Shown here: positions 53,401 to 61,987 of the stretch, piece by piece
How the letters are laid out: every line of letters begins with the position of its first letter
How positions within the stretch are numbered: the first letter of the stretch is position 1
Notes under the pieces: generated by a model
What the model saw: only the letters and a program-made list of their open reading frames with translations
Databases searched by the model: none
What the model was told of the DNA's origin: nothing
Assembly: GCA_947625675.1 (NCBI GenBank)
Contig: CANQPH010000001.1
Location: forward strand, 37,298-101,297
Reading direction: 5' to 3'
DNA from: an uncultured Acetatifactor sp.
GTDB taxonomy: Bacteria > Bacillota > Clostridia > Lachnospirales > Lachnospiraceae
DNA length: 64,000 nt
Translations under genes and position numbers: made by a program

Positions 53401-53502
53401 GTGGCCACTCCCAGAGAGGAGCTGATGGACAAGGTGTTGTACATCGATGCGGAAATAGATTACAAGCGTCAGGAATTCGATCTGCCGCTGGCGGTGGAAT
53501 AG
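50488..53502 (+). CDS. Giant ABC sugar-binding protein with N-terminal CBM-like modules
   Basis: At 1004 aa it is more than twice the usual length. A signal peptide (about 1-32, ending RVQA) is followed by two CBM6/35-like beta-sandwiches (about 65-250 and 265-430; ESGFYDLSLLYYPVEG and WIEWEFEVGESGYYNIS share the pattern). A helical region comes next, then a family 1 solute-binding domain from about 588 (LTLWVGTGRDQANVVKSLID to the C-terminus). No convincing lipobox is seen (AASC near residue 18 is marginal). It feeds the permeases that follow. ATG 50488 follows AGGAGGAAAG. Confidence 0.85.
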   Translation: MRKRSLRRSLAFLAAAASCAGLIWQPPLRVQAATDVTLEEYEDLVGTYSIDPNIPGFQEYLESNPAAYPAREYRIQAADYARYEEGGVPVEPQIYEDYENVPGGGPSLLTSEEALVEFDVNVEESGFYDLSLLYYPVEGKNSEIQRAFFIDGKLPYGEMALVEFKRIWVTDIQETLVDENGVTVRAWETDNQGFQVKPEAVEQPEWVESYLFDSNGYITQPLSVYLEAGEHTITILSLKEPMLIHEVILSNVEEAGDYASVKAAWDSAGASDSHGQFVRVEGENSLKTSSQMLYPRQDQSSPAVYPSSPKLLLNNTIGGTSWQEAGQWIEWEFEVGESGYYNISAFCKQNFVRGIDVCRKIYIDGQVPFTELNDYGFAYSQSWKEEVLSDEEGNPYSFYLEAGRHTIRMEVVLGDMAEIISQVQDAVQQLNSIYRQVIYITGVAPDQFRDYQIEASLPGLKGQLEAVKEDVDAAIGRLRITAGNNSDKLTVLVTMSDQLEELIEDQERFTEVISSYKANVRACGNWITQVLAQPLQIDRIMIYSPDSKQKIASTGFFASAGYEIQRLYYSFIIDYNQIGNVAEDDEESITLTLWVGTGRDQANVVKSLIDDHFTNETNINVNVQLVDMNTLLRATLAGEGPDVAIQVANTNGIAGAVLNTGNDTPINYGLRNAVLDLSQFADFDEVTKRFSESAMVPFTFNGAAYALPETQTFPMMFYRKDILAEIGLELPETWDEVKVAMTVLSKNQMEFGMLPSEQVFAMLLFQNGGEYYTADGSKSLLDSDIAVNTFKEYCEYYTDYKLDKATSVEERFRTGECPIIISDYTTYNNLQVSAPDIAGLWDFTVVPGIRQEDGTINHTTGSAGLADIIMANTEYPEECWEFLKWWTSAETQTLYGREMESLMGASARVATANLEALSNLSWPIRDYRAIMEQFEQVKGIPQVPGGYYSWRNVNNAFYAVTTDASSTGRTTVATPREELMDKVLYIDAEIDYKRQEFDLPLAVE

Positions 53503-53516
53503 GAAGGAGGAGAAAA

Positions 53517-54497
53517 ATGGCATCACAAGAATTAAACGTGAAGGCTTCCGGCGAAAACGGTTCCGATGGAATTTCCGAGGAGACCCTGAAGATCATTCAG
53601 AAGCAGGGAACCCTGGGATATCAGATCCGGAAGAGCAAAACATCCTATTTTATGCTGGCACCCTACTTTTTCCTGTTCTTTCTGTTTACGGTGCTGCCGG
53701 TGGTGATCTCCGTGTTTTTCAGCTTTACGGATTTCAACATGCTGGAACTTCCCACTTTCGTGGGCTGGCGCAATTACATCAAGCTGTTCCTGGAAGACGA
53801 TATTTTCATGATCTCCTTGAAGAACACCCTGATCTTCGCCGTGGTGACGGGACCCATCAGCTATATGCTCTGCCTCCTGTTCGCCTGGATCATCAATGAG
53901 TTCAAAGGGGTGCTGCGGGCGGTGCTGACCCTGGTCTTCTATGCGCCTTCCATCTGCGGCAACGCCTATCTGGTCTGGAACCTGATCCTCACGGGAGACC
54001 GGTACGGCTACCTGAACGGTATTTTGTTGAAACTGGATCTGATCAACGAGCCCAAGCTGTGGATGCAGACGGAGAAATACGTCATGCCCGTCCTGATCGT
54101 GGTGCAGCTGTGGCTGTCCCTGGGCACCGGCTTCCTGTCCTTTATCGCCGGTCTCCAGACCGTGGACAAGAGCCTGTATGAGGCTGCGGCCCTGGACGGG
54201 GTGAAGAACCGCTGGCAGGAGTTGTGGTACGTGACCCTGCCGGCCATGAAGCCCCAGCTGATGTTCGGCGCCGTCATGCAGATCACCCAGTCCTTCGCAG
54301 TGGCGGACATCTCCATCAACCTGGCGGGGAACCCTTCGGTGAACTATTCCGGCGCCACGGTGGTGACCCACCTGCTGGACTACGGTTCCACCCGTTTTGA
54401 AATGGGTTACGCATCCGCCATCGCCACGGTGCTGTTCCTGCTGATGGTGGGCTCCAATAAATTGGTACAGAAATTGTTAAGAAGGGTAGGTGAGTAG
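53517..54497 (+). CDS. ABC transporter permease, MalF-type (pair 1)
   Basis: This 326-aa permease has six or so helices after an N-terminal cytoplasmic tail. The EAA loop YEAAALDGVKNRWQELWYVT, followed by LPAMKP, contacts the ATPase. It is sugar-class (carbohydrate uptake 1). ATG 53517 follows AAGGAGG, 14 nt after the binding protein. It pairs with the next gene. Confidence 0.92.
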   Translation: MASQELNVKASGENGSDGISEETLKIIQKQGTLGYQIRKSKTSYFMLAPYFFLFFLFTVLPVVISVFFSFTDFNMLELPTFVGWRNYIKLFLEDDIFMISLKNTLIFAVVTGPISYMLCLLFAWIINEFKGVLRAVLTLVFYAPSICGNAYLVWNLILTGDRYGYLNGILLKLDLINEPKLWMQTEKYVMPVLIVVQLWLSLGTGFLSFIAGLQTVDKSLYEAAALDGVKNRWQELWYVTLPAMKPQLMFGAVMQITQSFAVADISINLAGNPSVNYSGATVVTHLLDYGSTRFEMGYASAIATVLFLLMVGSNKLVQKLLRRVGE

Positions 54498-54498
54498 A

Positions 54499-55386
54499 AT
54501 GGCAGCGGAATATAAGAAGAAAAAAAGATTCTTCCACAGGAAACAGAAGCAGCTGAATCGTTCTGTGGCCGGCAATACTCTTTTGTTCGCTTTGATGATC
54601 GTGTGCGGCGTGTTCATGATACTGCCTCTGGTGATGATCGTCAACAACGCCTTGAAGCCCCTGGACGAGCTGTATCAGTTCCCGCCCAAGATTTTCGTGA
54701 GAAATCCCACCCTGGAGAACTTCTCCGACCTGTTCGTGCTGATGAATGATTCCTGGGTTCCTTTTTCCAGGTATATCATCAATACCATCATCATCACCGG
54801 CGGCGGCGTGGTGGGCCACGTGATCTGCGCTTCCCTGGCGGCCTATCCCCTGGCGAAGCACAAGTTCCCCTTCAAGGACATCCTGTTCTCCATGGTGGTG
54901 CTGTCCATGATGTTCTCCTGGACGGTGACCCAGATCCCGCAGTACCTGATCATTTCCGTGCTGCATCTGAACAATAATTATGCGGCCCTGGTTCTGCCGG
55001 CCTGGTCCTTCGGCATGGGCCTGTACCTGATGAAGCAGTTCATGGAGCAGCTGCCGGACTCCCTGATGGAATCCGCCAAGCTGGACGGCGCATCGGAGTG
55101 GCAGATTTTCTGGAAGATCGTGATGCCCAACGTCAAGCCCGCCTGGCTGACCCTGGCCATCTTCCAGTTCCAGCAGATGTGGGGCAACACCGGTTCCCTG
55201 TTCCTGCGGGATGAGCAGCTGAAGCCCCTGCAGTTCGCCCTGCAGCAGATCACTGCGGGCGGCGTGGCCAGAGCGGGCGCAGCGGCGGCGGTGACCTTCA
55301 TCATTGCGGCGGTGCCCATCACGTTCTTCCTGATCTGTCAGAGCAACGTGCTGGAGACCATGACCACGTCCGGCATGAAGGATTGA
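54499..55386 (+). CDS. ABC transporter permease, MalG-type (pair 1)
   Basis: This 295-aa partner permease has VCGVFMILPLVMIVNNALKP at the first helix and the EAA-like loop MESAKLDGASEWQIFWKIVM with the following PNVKP. ATG 54499 is 1 nt after the previous stop; GTG 54490 is in frame. Together with the MalF-type subunit it forms a complete membrane pore. The ATPase is not in the window and is probably an MsmX-like shared protein. Confidence 0.92.
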   Translation: MAAEYKKKKRFFHRKQKQLNRSVAGNTLLFALMIVCGVFMILPLVMIVNNALKPLDELYQFPPKIFVRNPTLENFSDLFVLMNDSWVPFSRYIINTIIITGGGVVGHVICASLAAYPLAKHKFPFKDILFSMVVLSMMFSWTVTQIPQYLIISVLHLNNNYAALVLPAWSFGMGLYLMKQFMEQLPDSLMESAKLDGASEWQIFWKIVMPNVKPAWLTLAIFQFQQMWGNTGSLFLRDEQLKPLQFALQQITAGGVARAGAAAAVTFIIAAVPITFFLICQSNVLETMTTSGMKD

Positions 55387-55400
55387 CGAGGAGGGCCAAG

Positions 55401-56942
55401 ATGAAACGGATGAATATCATGAGAATCAAGAAAATCATGAGAAGCTGCGGCGCCTTCCTTCTGGCGGGGCTCGTCCTGGCGACGGCGGCCCCACTGCGGG
55501 CGGAAGCCTCCAGCCTGCCATATCAAAGCTACAATTACACTTATCGGGAAGATATCGTCTACACCCCGGCCCCCTATGAGCCCTTGAAGACGGTGTCCGG
55601 ACAGGACCTGACCTTGGACGGAGAGCCCATCGGCCCCTTCGTCTCCCCTCAGGATCTGTGCAAATCCCCCACGGGCGACATCTATATTGCGGATACCGGC
55701 AACAACCGCATCGTGGTAGTGGATTCCACGGTGTCCCATGTGCGCCGGATCATCACGACCTTTGACAACAACGGGACGGAGGACGCCTTCAAACAGCCTT
55801 ACGGCGTGGCGGTGTCCGAGACCAATCAGCTCTACGTCGCAGATTCCCAGAACCACAGGGTGGTGGTGCTGAACGAGGACGGCACCCTGGCCAGGATCGT
55901 AGAGAATCCCCAGGCGGAGGTGCTGGATGCGGGATTCGTCTTCGTTCCCCTGAAGGTGTCCGTGGACTATGCGGACCGTGTGTACTGCATCGCCCAGAAC
56001 ATGTTTGAAGGAATCATGGTCTTCGAGACCAACGGGGAATTCACCGGATTCTTCGGCACCATCAGCGTGGACATTTCCCTGTGGGAGAAGTTCTGGCGCA
56101 AGATCGCCACCAAGGAAGAGCGTTCCAATTCCCAGCTCTTCATTCCCACGGAGTTCACCGGCATCGACATCGATCCGGACGGCTTCGTCTACGCTTCCAA
56201 CATCGACGCCAACGGGCTCCAGGGCGTGCGCCGTCTGAACCCCAGAGGAGAGGACGTCATCAAAAAGGGCGTCAGCGGCAACCTGGGCGGAGACCTGCAG
56301 ATCGACGGCACCACGGATTATGCGGGGCCTTCTCAGTTCACCGACGTGGTGTACCGGGAAAACGGCATTTATTCCTGCCTGGACCGCCGGAGAGGGCGGA
56401 TCTTCACCTATGACCACGAGGGCAACCTGCTGTACATCTTCGGCGGCATGGGTTCCCAGTCCGGCACCTTCCAGATGCCCGTGGCCGTGGAGAACATCGG
56501 CAGCGACATGGTGGTGCTGGATGCCAACAATGCCAACATTACCTTTTTCAAGGAAACGGAGTACGGCCGTCTGATCAACCAGGCCGTGGGCCTTCGGTAC
56601 GACGGGGACGAGGCGGAAGCCGTGGCCCTGTGGCAGCGGGTGCTGGAGCTGGACGAGAACAACGAGCTGGCCAACACCGGCATCGGCAAGGCTTATCTGA
56701 CCGCCGGGGATTACGAACAGGCCATGAAGTACCTGAAGCTGGGCATGGCCAGGGATTATTATTCCGTAGCCTATAAGCGTTACCGGAACGACATGCTGAC
56801 CCAGAACGCCAACCTGTTCCTGACGGTGATCATCGTGCTCGTCATCGCCTGGGTGGTCTGGAGACAGGTCAGCAAGAGGAAGGGCATCACTCTTTTCAAA
56901 AAGAAACAGAAGGTCAGGAGAGGAGGCGGTCTGAATGCGTAA
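55401..56942 (+). CDS. NHL-repeat beta-propeller protein with TPR and C-terminal membrane anchor
   Basis: This 513-aa protein has a signal peptide (about 1-37, ending RAEAS) and then a six-blade NHL propeller with blade ends such as DIYIADTGNNRIVVVD, QLYVADSQNHRVVVL and IFTYDHEGNLLYIFG. A short TPR-like segment (AVALWQRVLELDENNELANT, then GDYEQAMKYLKLGM) and one TM helix near the C-terminus (LFLTVIIVLVIAWVVW) with a basic tail follow. It would face outward from the membrane. ATG 55401 follows GAGGAGGG. Its role in uptake is unknown; a scaffold for the surface complex is one idea. Confidence 0.82.
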   Translation: MKRMNIMRIKKIMRSCGAFLLAGLVLATAAPLRAEASSLPYQSYNYTYREDIVYTPAPYEPLKTVSGQDLTLDGEPIGPFVSPQDLCKSPTGDIYIADTGNNRIVVVDSTVSHVRRIITTFDNNGTEDAFKQPYGVAVSETNQLYVADSQNHRVVVLNEDGTLARIVENPQAEVLDAGFVFVPLKVSVDYADRVYCIAQNMFEGIMVFETNGEFTGFFGTISVDISLWEKFWRKIATKEERSNSQLFIPTEFTGIDIDPDGFVYASNIDANGLQGVRRLNPRGEDVIKKGVSGNLGGDLQIDGTTDYAGPSQFTDVVYRENGIYSCLDRRRGRIFTYDHEGNLLYIFGGMGSQSGTFQMPVAVENIGSDMVVLDANNANITFFKETEYGRLINQAVGLRYDGDEAEAVALWQRVLELDENNELANTGIGKAYLTAGDYEQAMKYLKLGMARDYYSVAYKRYRNDMLTQNANLFLTVIIVLVIAWVVWRQVSKRKGITLFKKKQKVRRGGGLNA

Positions 56943-57567
56943 GTATTTTTCCAAGGAAAAATGGAGCTACATGTTCTACACCATCACCCATCCCATGGAC
57001 GGTTACTATTGGATCCGTCATGCGGACCGGGGCAGCGTGCCTCTGGCGATCCTGATGGTGGTGCTGTTCTCCGCCTGTTTTACCGCCAACCGGCTGTTGG
57101 CCAGCTTCGTGGTCAACGACCTGGATCCCAGGGGAGTGGACAGTCTCTACGAGCTGCTGGGGGTGCTGGCCTTTTATCTGCTCCTGTGCGTCAGCAACTG
57201 GTCCATCACCTGTCTGATGAACGGGGAGGGCCGGATGAAGGACATCGCCATTGCGGTGGGGTACGGCACGGTGCCCATCACCATCGTGCTGGCGGCCGCC
57301 ACGGTGATCAGTCAGTTCGTGGCGGATGACGAGCAGGCCTTTTACACCCTGCTCATTGCGGTGGGAATCGCCTATGGAGTGATCATGATCCTCATCGGCA
57401 TCATGCAGGTGCACAATTACACCCTGGGCAAGACGCTGCTCACCTTGTTCTTGACCTTTGTGGCGCTGTTGATCATCATCTTCCTGATACTGCTTCTGAC
57501 CAACCTCCTGGGCATGGTGTTCAATTTCTTCAGAAGCATTTATACAGAGATCATTTTCAGGACGTAA
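56935..57567 (+). CDS. Yip1 family membrane protein
   Basis: This 210-aa integral membrane protein has about five helices. It begins MRKYFSKEKWSYMFYTITHP and has the Yip1-typical start ITHPMDGYYWIRHADRGS, then YGTVPITIVLAAATVI. It overlaps the NHL gene by 8 nt, so translation is coupled. Yip1-like proteins have no known transport activity. The conserved coupling to an NHL-TPR protein and a DUF5696-like protein inside a sugar ABC operon suggests a membrane accessory subunit. Confidence 0.75.
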   Translation: MRKYFSKEKWSYMFYTITHPMDGYYWIRHADRGSVPLAILMVVLFSACFTANRLLASFVVNDLDPRGVDSLYELLGVLAFYLLLCVSNWSITCLMNGEGRMKDIAIAVGYGTVPITIVLAAATVISQFVADDEQAFYTLLIAVGIAYGVIMILIGIMQVHNYTLGKTLLTLFLTFVALLIIIFLILLLTNLLGMVFNFFRSIYTEIIFRT

Positions 57568-57580
57568 GGGGGCGTGAGCG

Positions 57581-59947
57581 ATGAAATCTTCCAAGGAAAA
57601 GCAAGCGAAGGCGCCTGAGCGCAGGAAGCGGCCCATGAGCCCGGCCAAGCGGATCGGACTTGGGATCCTCTGTGCGGCGGCGGTCATAGCGGTCCTATAT
57701 TTGGCGTATTACTTCTTTCATTATATGAACTACAACGAATACCAGAAAAGCCTTTCTTCCTATGAATATGAGACGGGAGGAACCTACGCTCCCCTGCAGG
57801 AAGCCAGGGCGGACGTGCCGGGGTACGAGCTGGTGAGCGAGACCGAGAGCCTGAAGCTTTATACGGATCCCGCCACGGCCAACGTGGCGGTGTATGACAA
57901 GCGCAACGGCCAGATCACCTATTCCAATCCGCCGGATGCGGACAATGACTCCATTGCCAACGCCACCAACCTGGCCCTGTTAAAGTCTCAGTTCGTGCTT
58001 TATTACTACGATGCGGACGTGAAATCCGGCAACTACAATTCCTACGCCGGTTCCGTGGCCAAGAATCAGTTCTATCCGGAGGGCATAGAAGGGGGCATTC
58101 GCTACGTGTATCAGGTGGGCGACCAGGATGACGCCTCCATTCACTTCGACGTTCCCCTGGAATATCGCCTGAAGGACGATTACCTGGAGGTGTCCGTGCC
58201 GGTGAAGGGCATTCATGAATACGGCAACGGATATGTGTACCGGATTCAGCTGCTTCGGTTTTTCGGGGCCACCTCCTATGAGGACGAAGGGTACCTGGTG
58301 GTGCCCAACGGTTCCGGTTCTCTGATCCGGTTCAACAACGGGAAGACGGCGGCGGCCAACTATTCCCAGTACGTGTATGACATCGATCCCCTGGCGGCCA
58401 ATTATACCACCCTGGAAAACACGGAAACGGCCAGGCTGGGGCTGTTCGGGATCTGCAAAGAGGATTCGGGCCTGCTGGTGACGATTGAGGACGGGGCCAG
58501 CACCTCCCTGATCACGGCGGGAGTTTCCGGGGCCTACAATGATTACAACTACGCCTATCCCACTTTCGTGCTGCGGATTGCGGATAACCTGAGGATGTTC
58601 GGGGATTCCACCCAGGACGTCTACGTCATGGAGCCAGACGCCTATGACGTAAACCTGACGGTGCGCTACACCTTCCTGACGGAGGAGTACGGCGGCTATG
58701 ACGGCCTGGCCAATTATTACAGAGAGCGCCTGGTCCGGGAAGGCGTGCTGGATACCAAGCAGGAGGGCGGCAACATTCCTTTCTACTATGACGTGATCGC
58801 CGGTGTGAAGGAAACGGCCCATTTCCTGGGCACTCAGTACCTGAGCACCTTCTCCATGACGGACTTCGACGAGGCCCGGGAGATTTCCAACGAGCTGGTG
58901 GCTTCCGGCATCGACAATCAGGTCATGAACCTTCAGGGCTGGTTCAACGGCGGTTACTATCATGATGCACCGGACAAGGTGAAGGTCATCCGGAAGCTGG
59001 GCGGCAAATCCGACCTGGAGTCCCTGAACGATGCGGTGGCGGCCAACGGCGGCAGGATGTATGCGGACGTGGCCTTCCAGCAGGTGACGGAAGCGGACGA
59101 CGGCTTCAATTACGGCTCCGAAGGCGCCAGATACTACGGCGCTGGCTACGTGGCCAGCTTCGGGCTGGTGAATCCCACCACCCTGCGGAACACTTCCAGT
59201 CTGGGCTATATTGAGAACGGCTATGACGTGCTTTCGCCCAAGTTCCTGCCCCGCTACGTGGGCAAGTTCATCAAGAAGGTGAACGGGCTGGGGATCTCCG
59301 GCATCTCCCTGCGGGATCTGGGAAGCTACTTGAGTTCAGATAAGAAGCGGACCAACCTGATCAACCGGGAAGAAGCCCTGGACGTGGTGCTGGCTCAGCT
59401 GCAGGCCCTGGAGGGTACGGGCAAGGCCATCCTGACCAACCAGGCCAACGATTACGCCTTCGCCTACAGCGACGGAATCATCAACGCTCCCGTGGCGGGC
59501 AACACTTATGCCATTATCGACGAGGACATTCCGCTGTACGAGATGATTCTGCACGGTTACATCCCCTGCGGATCCGAGCTTTTGAACTTTGAAAACAGGG
59601 ACGACGCCGGACGCATTGCCCTGGAGCTCATCGAAGCCGGCGTGTCTCCCCATTACGTGTTCACCTGGAAGGCCTCCAATGAAATGAAGGAGACCGCCCT
59701 GAACCGCTATTATTCCACCACCTTCTCCACCTGGAAGGCTGAGGCGGTGTCTACCTACAACAAGGTGAACGAGGCCTTGAGCCAGGTGTCCGGCGCAGCC
59801 ATGACGGGTCATGAGATCCTGGATAACGGGGTGCGCAAAGTGACTTACGAGAACGGCGTGGTGATCTATATCAATTACGGCGAGGAAGAACAGCAGGCGG
59901 ATGGGTTCACCATTCCGGCCCTGTCCTACAGATTGGAGGGAAAATAG
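57581..59947 (+). CDS. DUF5696-like membrane-anchored extracellular protein
   Basis: This 788-aa protein has a basic cytoplasmic tail, one TM helix (about 27-48, IGLGILCAAAVIAVLYLAYY) and a large extracytoplasmic part. Its N-terminal half is beta-rich. The C-terminal half looks like an alpha/beta barrel with GIDNQVMNLQGWFNGGYYHD, GRMYADVAFQQVTEADDGF and ISGISLRDLGSYLSSDKK, ending in a beta-sandwich. This resembles a distant glycoside hydrolase fold, but no catalytic pair can be named. Family members accompany sugar ABC operons in Lachnospiraceae and Paenibacillus-like bacteria. ATG 57581 is 13 nt after the Yip1 gene. Confidence 0.75.
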   Translation: MKSSKEKQAKAPERRKRPMSPAKRIGLGILCAAAVIAVLYLAYYFFHYMNYNEYQKSLSSYEYETGGTYAPLQEARADVPGYELVSETESLKLYTDPATANVAVYDKRNGQITYSNPPDADNDSIANATNLALLKSQFVLYYYDADVKSGNYNSYAGSVAKNQFYPEGIEGGIRYVYQVGDQDDASIHFDVPLEYRLKDDYLEVSVPVKGIHEYGNGYVYRIQLLRFFGATSYEDEGYLVVPNGSGSLIRFNNGKTAAANYSQYVYDIDPLAANYTTLENTETARLGLFGICKEDSGLLVTIEDGASTSLITAGVSGAYNDYNYAYPTFVLRIADNLRMFGDSTQDVYVMEPDAYDVNLTVRYTFLTEEYGGYDGLANYYRERLVREGVLDTKQEGGNIPFYYDVIAGVKETAHFLGTQYLSTFSMTDFDEAREISNELVASGIDNQVMNLQGWFNGGYYHDAPDKVKVIRKLGGKSDLESLNDAVAANGGRMYADVAFQQVTEADDGFNYGSEGARYYGAGYVASFGLVNPTTLRNTSSLGYIENGYDVLSPKFLPRYVGKFIKKVNGLGISGISLRDLGSYLSSDKKRTNLINREEALDVVLAQLQALEGTGKAILTNQANDYAFAYSDGIINAPVAGNTYAIIDEDIPLYEMILHGYIPCGSELLNFENRDDAGRIALELIEAGVSPHYVFTWKASNEMKETALNRYYSTTFSTWKAEAVSTYNKVNEALSQVSGAAMTGHEILDNGVRKVTYENGVVIYINYGEEEQQADGFTIPALSYRLEGK

Positions 59948-60871
59948 ATGAAGAATAGAAAGAAATTGACGCTTCTTCAAAAGCGCAGTCTGATGGGGTA
60001 TCTGTTCATTGCGCCGTGGTTCGTGGGATTCCTGGTCTTCTACGTCAGATCCATTTTCCAGACGGGGCAGTTCGCCCTGTCGGAACTGACCATGGACACG
60101 GTGGGCGGCGGCTACCAGCTGACCTTCGTGGGGCTGGAAAATTTCCGGTACGCCCTGTTCGCCCACGCTTCCTTCAAGCAGGTGCTGACCACCTCCGTGG
60201 TGAATATGCTGATCGACGTGCCTCTGATCACGTTTTTCAGCCTGTTCATGGCCATGCTGTTGAATAAGAAATTCCCCGGCAGGGGTCTGGTGAGGGCTAT
60301 TTTCTTCCTGCCCATCATTCTGGCCAGCGGCGCCATTTCGGAGGCCATGGAGATGAGCGCCACCGTCATGAACGGAGGCATCTCCAACCAGGCGGCGGAG
60401 ACGGCGGCCTCGGCGGGGCAGACCATCGCCTTCAGCGTGGATTACCTGATCAACATGTTCACCAGCCTGGGACTGCCGGCCTCCCTTCTGGACTACATCA
60501 TCGAGGCGGTGGCCCGGATCAACGACATCATCGCAGCCAGCGGGGTGCAGATCATCCTGTTCATCGCCGCCCTGCAGTCCATCCCGGGTTCCATGTACGA
60601 GGTGGCCAAGATCGAGGGCGCCACCGGGTATGAGACTTTCTGGAAGGTGACCTTCCCCATGGTGATGCCCCATATCATCACCTGCGTGGTTTACACCATC
60701 GTGGACAGCTTCACGGAAAGCGAGGTGGTGGATCTGGCCTACAAGACCGCTTTCGACGAGTTCAATTACGGCTTGAGTTCGGTGTTCAGCCTGGTCTCCA
60801 CGGTGATCGCCTGTATCATCCTGGTGGTGATCTGCGGAGCCATACAGAAACGAACGTTCTACTATAACTAG
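59948..60871 (+). CDS. ABC transporter permease, MalF-type (pair 2)
   Basis: This 307-aa permease has the N-terminal LMGYLFIAPWFVGFLVFY and the EAA-like loop YEVAKIEGATGYETFWKVTF, then PMVMPH. It is clearly different from the permease at 53517 and longer in the loop after helix 3 (NQAAETAASAGQTI). It begins directly after the DUF5696-like gene stop. It forms a second full pair with the next gene. Confidence 0.92.
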   Translation: MKNRKKLTLLQKRSLMGYLFIAPWFVGFLVFYVRSIFQTGQFALSELTMDTVGGGYQLTFVGLENFRYALFAHASFKQVLTTSVVNMLIDVPLITFFSLFMAMLLNKKFPGRGLVRAIFFLPIILASGAISEAMEMSATVMNGGISNQAAETAASAGQTIAFSVDYLINMFTSLGLPASLLDYIIEAVARINDIIAASGVQIILFIAALQSIPGSMYEVAKIEGATGYETFWKVTFPMVMPHIITCVVYTIVDSFTESEVVDLAYKTAFDEFNYGLSSVFSLVSTVIACIILVVICGAIQKRTFYYN

Positions 60872-60888
60872 GGAAGGGAGAGAAGACG

Positions 60889-61896
60889 ATGAATAAAGCG
60901 AGTGCCAAAAACGTAAGAAGCGTGAAGCATTATGTGGAGATGGCCAGGGAAACCCTGCAGAATCCGGATAAGACTAAGAGCTTTCTCAACGATATCAAGA
61001 ATTTTGTGCTGCTCATCGGCAGGATCGCCATTTTGGTGGGCGTGTCCTACGTGATCCTTTCCCCGGTGATCGGCATGCTGGTGAACTCCTTTTCTTCCAA
61101 CAAGGACGCCTACAATCCCATGGTGTTCGTGCTGCCGGAGTTCCCGACCCTGGAGCGTTACTCCCTGGCGATCCTGCGAATGGATTATTTTCCCACTATT
61201 GCAAAGGATCTGCTCTACAGCGGAACCATCACCCTGCTGCAGCTGCTGGTGTGCTCCATGGTGGGGTACGGTTTCGCCAGGTTCCAGTTCCCGGGCAAGA
61301 GTATCTTGTTCGGGTGCGTGGTGGTGATGATCGTCATCCCCACCCATACCATCATGCTTCCCCTGTACATGACCTTCCGGCAGTTTGACCCGCTGGGAAT
61401 CGTCAGCCTGATCACGGGGGGCAGCGTCAACCTGATGGGCACCGTGATCCCCATGTACATCATGACCCTGCTGGGGTGCGGCGTCCGATCGGGACTATAC
61501 ATTTATATCTTTAACCAGTTTTTCCGGGGGCTGCCCAAGGAGATCGAGGAAGCGGCCCTGGTGGATGGATGCGGCGTCTGGTATACCTATTTCCGCATCA
61601 TGCTGGTGAACGCCATGCCTTCCGTCATCACCGTGGCGGTGTTCTCCCTGGTGTGGCAGTTCAATGATACCTTTTATGCGCAGTTATTTCTGATCAGTGA
61701 GAACGTGGTGATCAGCAAAAAGATTGCGACCCTGCAATCCGTGATCGCCAACCAGGATAAAATCCTGGATCAGCCGATCCAGGAGCTGTACAGGGATGCG
61801 GGCATCATCCTTGTACTGCTTCCCATCGTGATCATCTATCTCATTCTTCAGAAAAACTTTATAGAAGGGGTGGAGAGAAGCGGTATCGTGGGCTGA
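60889..61896 (+). CDS. ABC transporter permease, MalG-type (pair 2)
   Basis: This 335-aa permease has SYVILSPVIGMLVNSF at the first helix and the EAA loop EIEEAALVDGCGVWYTYFRI. An N-terminal helical extension of about 45 residues is longer than in usual MalG-like proteins. ATG 60889 follows GGGAAGGGAG. It completes a second membrane pore in the same operon. Confidence 0.92.
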   Translation: MNKASAKNVRSVKHYVEMARETLQNPDKTKSFLNDIKNFVLLIGRIAILVGVSYVILSPVIGMLVNSFSSNKDAYNPMVFVLPEFPTLERYSLAILRMDYFPTIAKDLLYSGTITLLQLLVCSMVGYGFARFQFPGKSILFGCVVVMIVIPTHTIMLPLYMTFRQFDPLGIVSLITGGSVNLMGTVIPMYIMTLLGCGVRSGLYIYIFNQFFRGLPKEIEEAALVDGCGVWYTYFRIMLVNAMPSVITVAVFSLVWQFNDTFYAQLFLISENVVISKKIATLQSVIANQDKILDQPIQELYRDAGIILVLLPIVIIYLILQKNFIEGVERSGIVG

Positions 61897-61987
61897 TCTT
61901 CCGGAATGTTTCCGGGGCCTGTCCCTGAACCATCTCTTTCCCTTCCAAACTCAACTTTCCAATACTATGAAAAGGAGGAAAAAAAAG

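Noticed and set aside
50467..53526. A 1019-codon open frame on the minus strand
   Set aside because: It mirrors the giant binding protein, which has a signal peptide, a ribosome site and a recognisable solute-binding domain.
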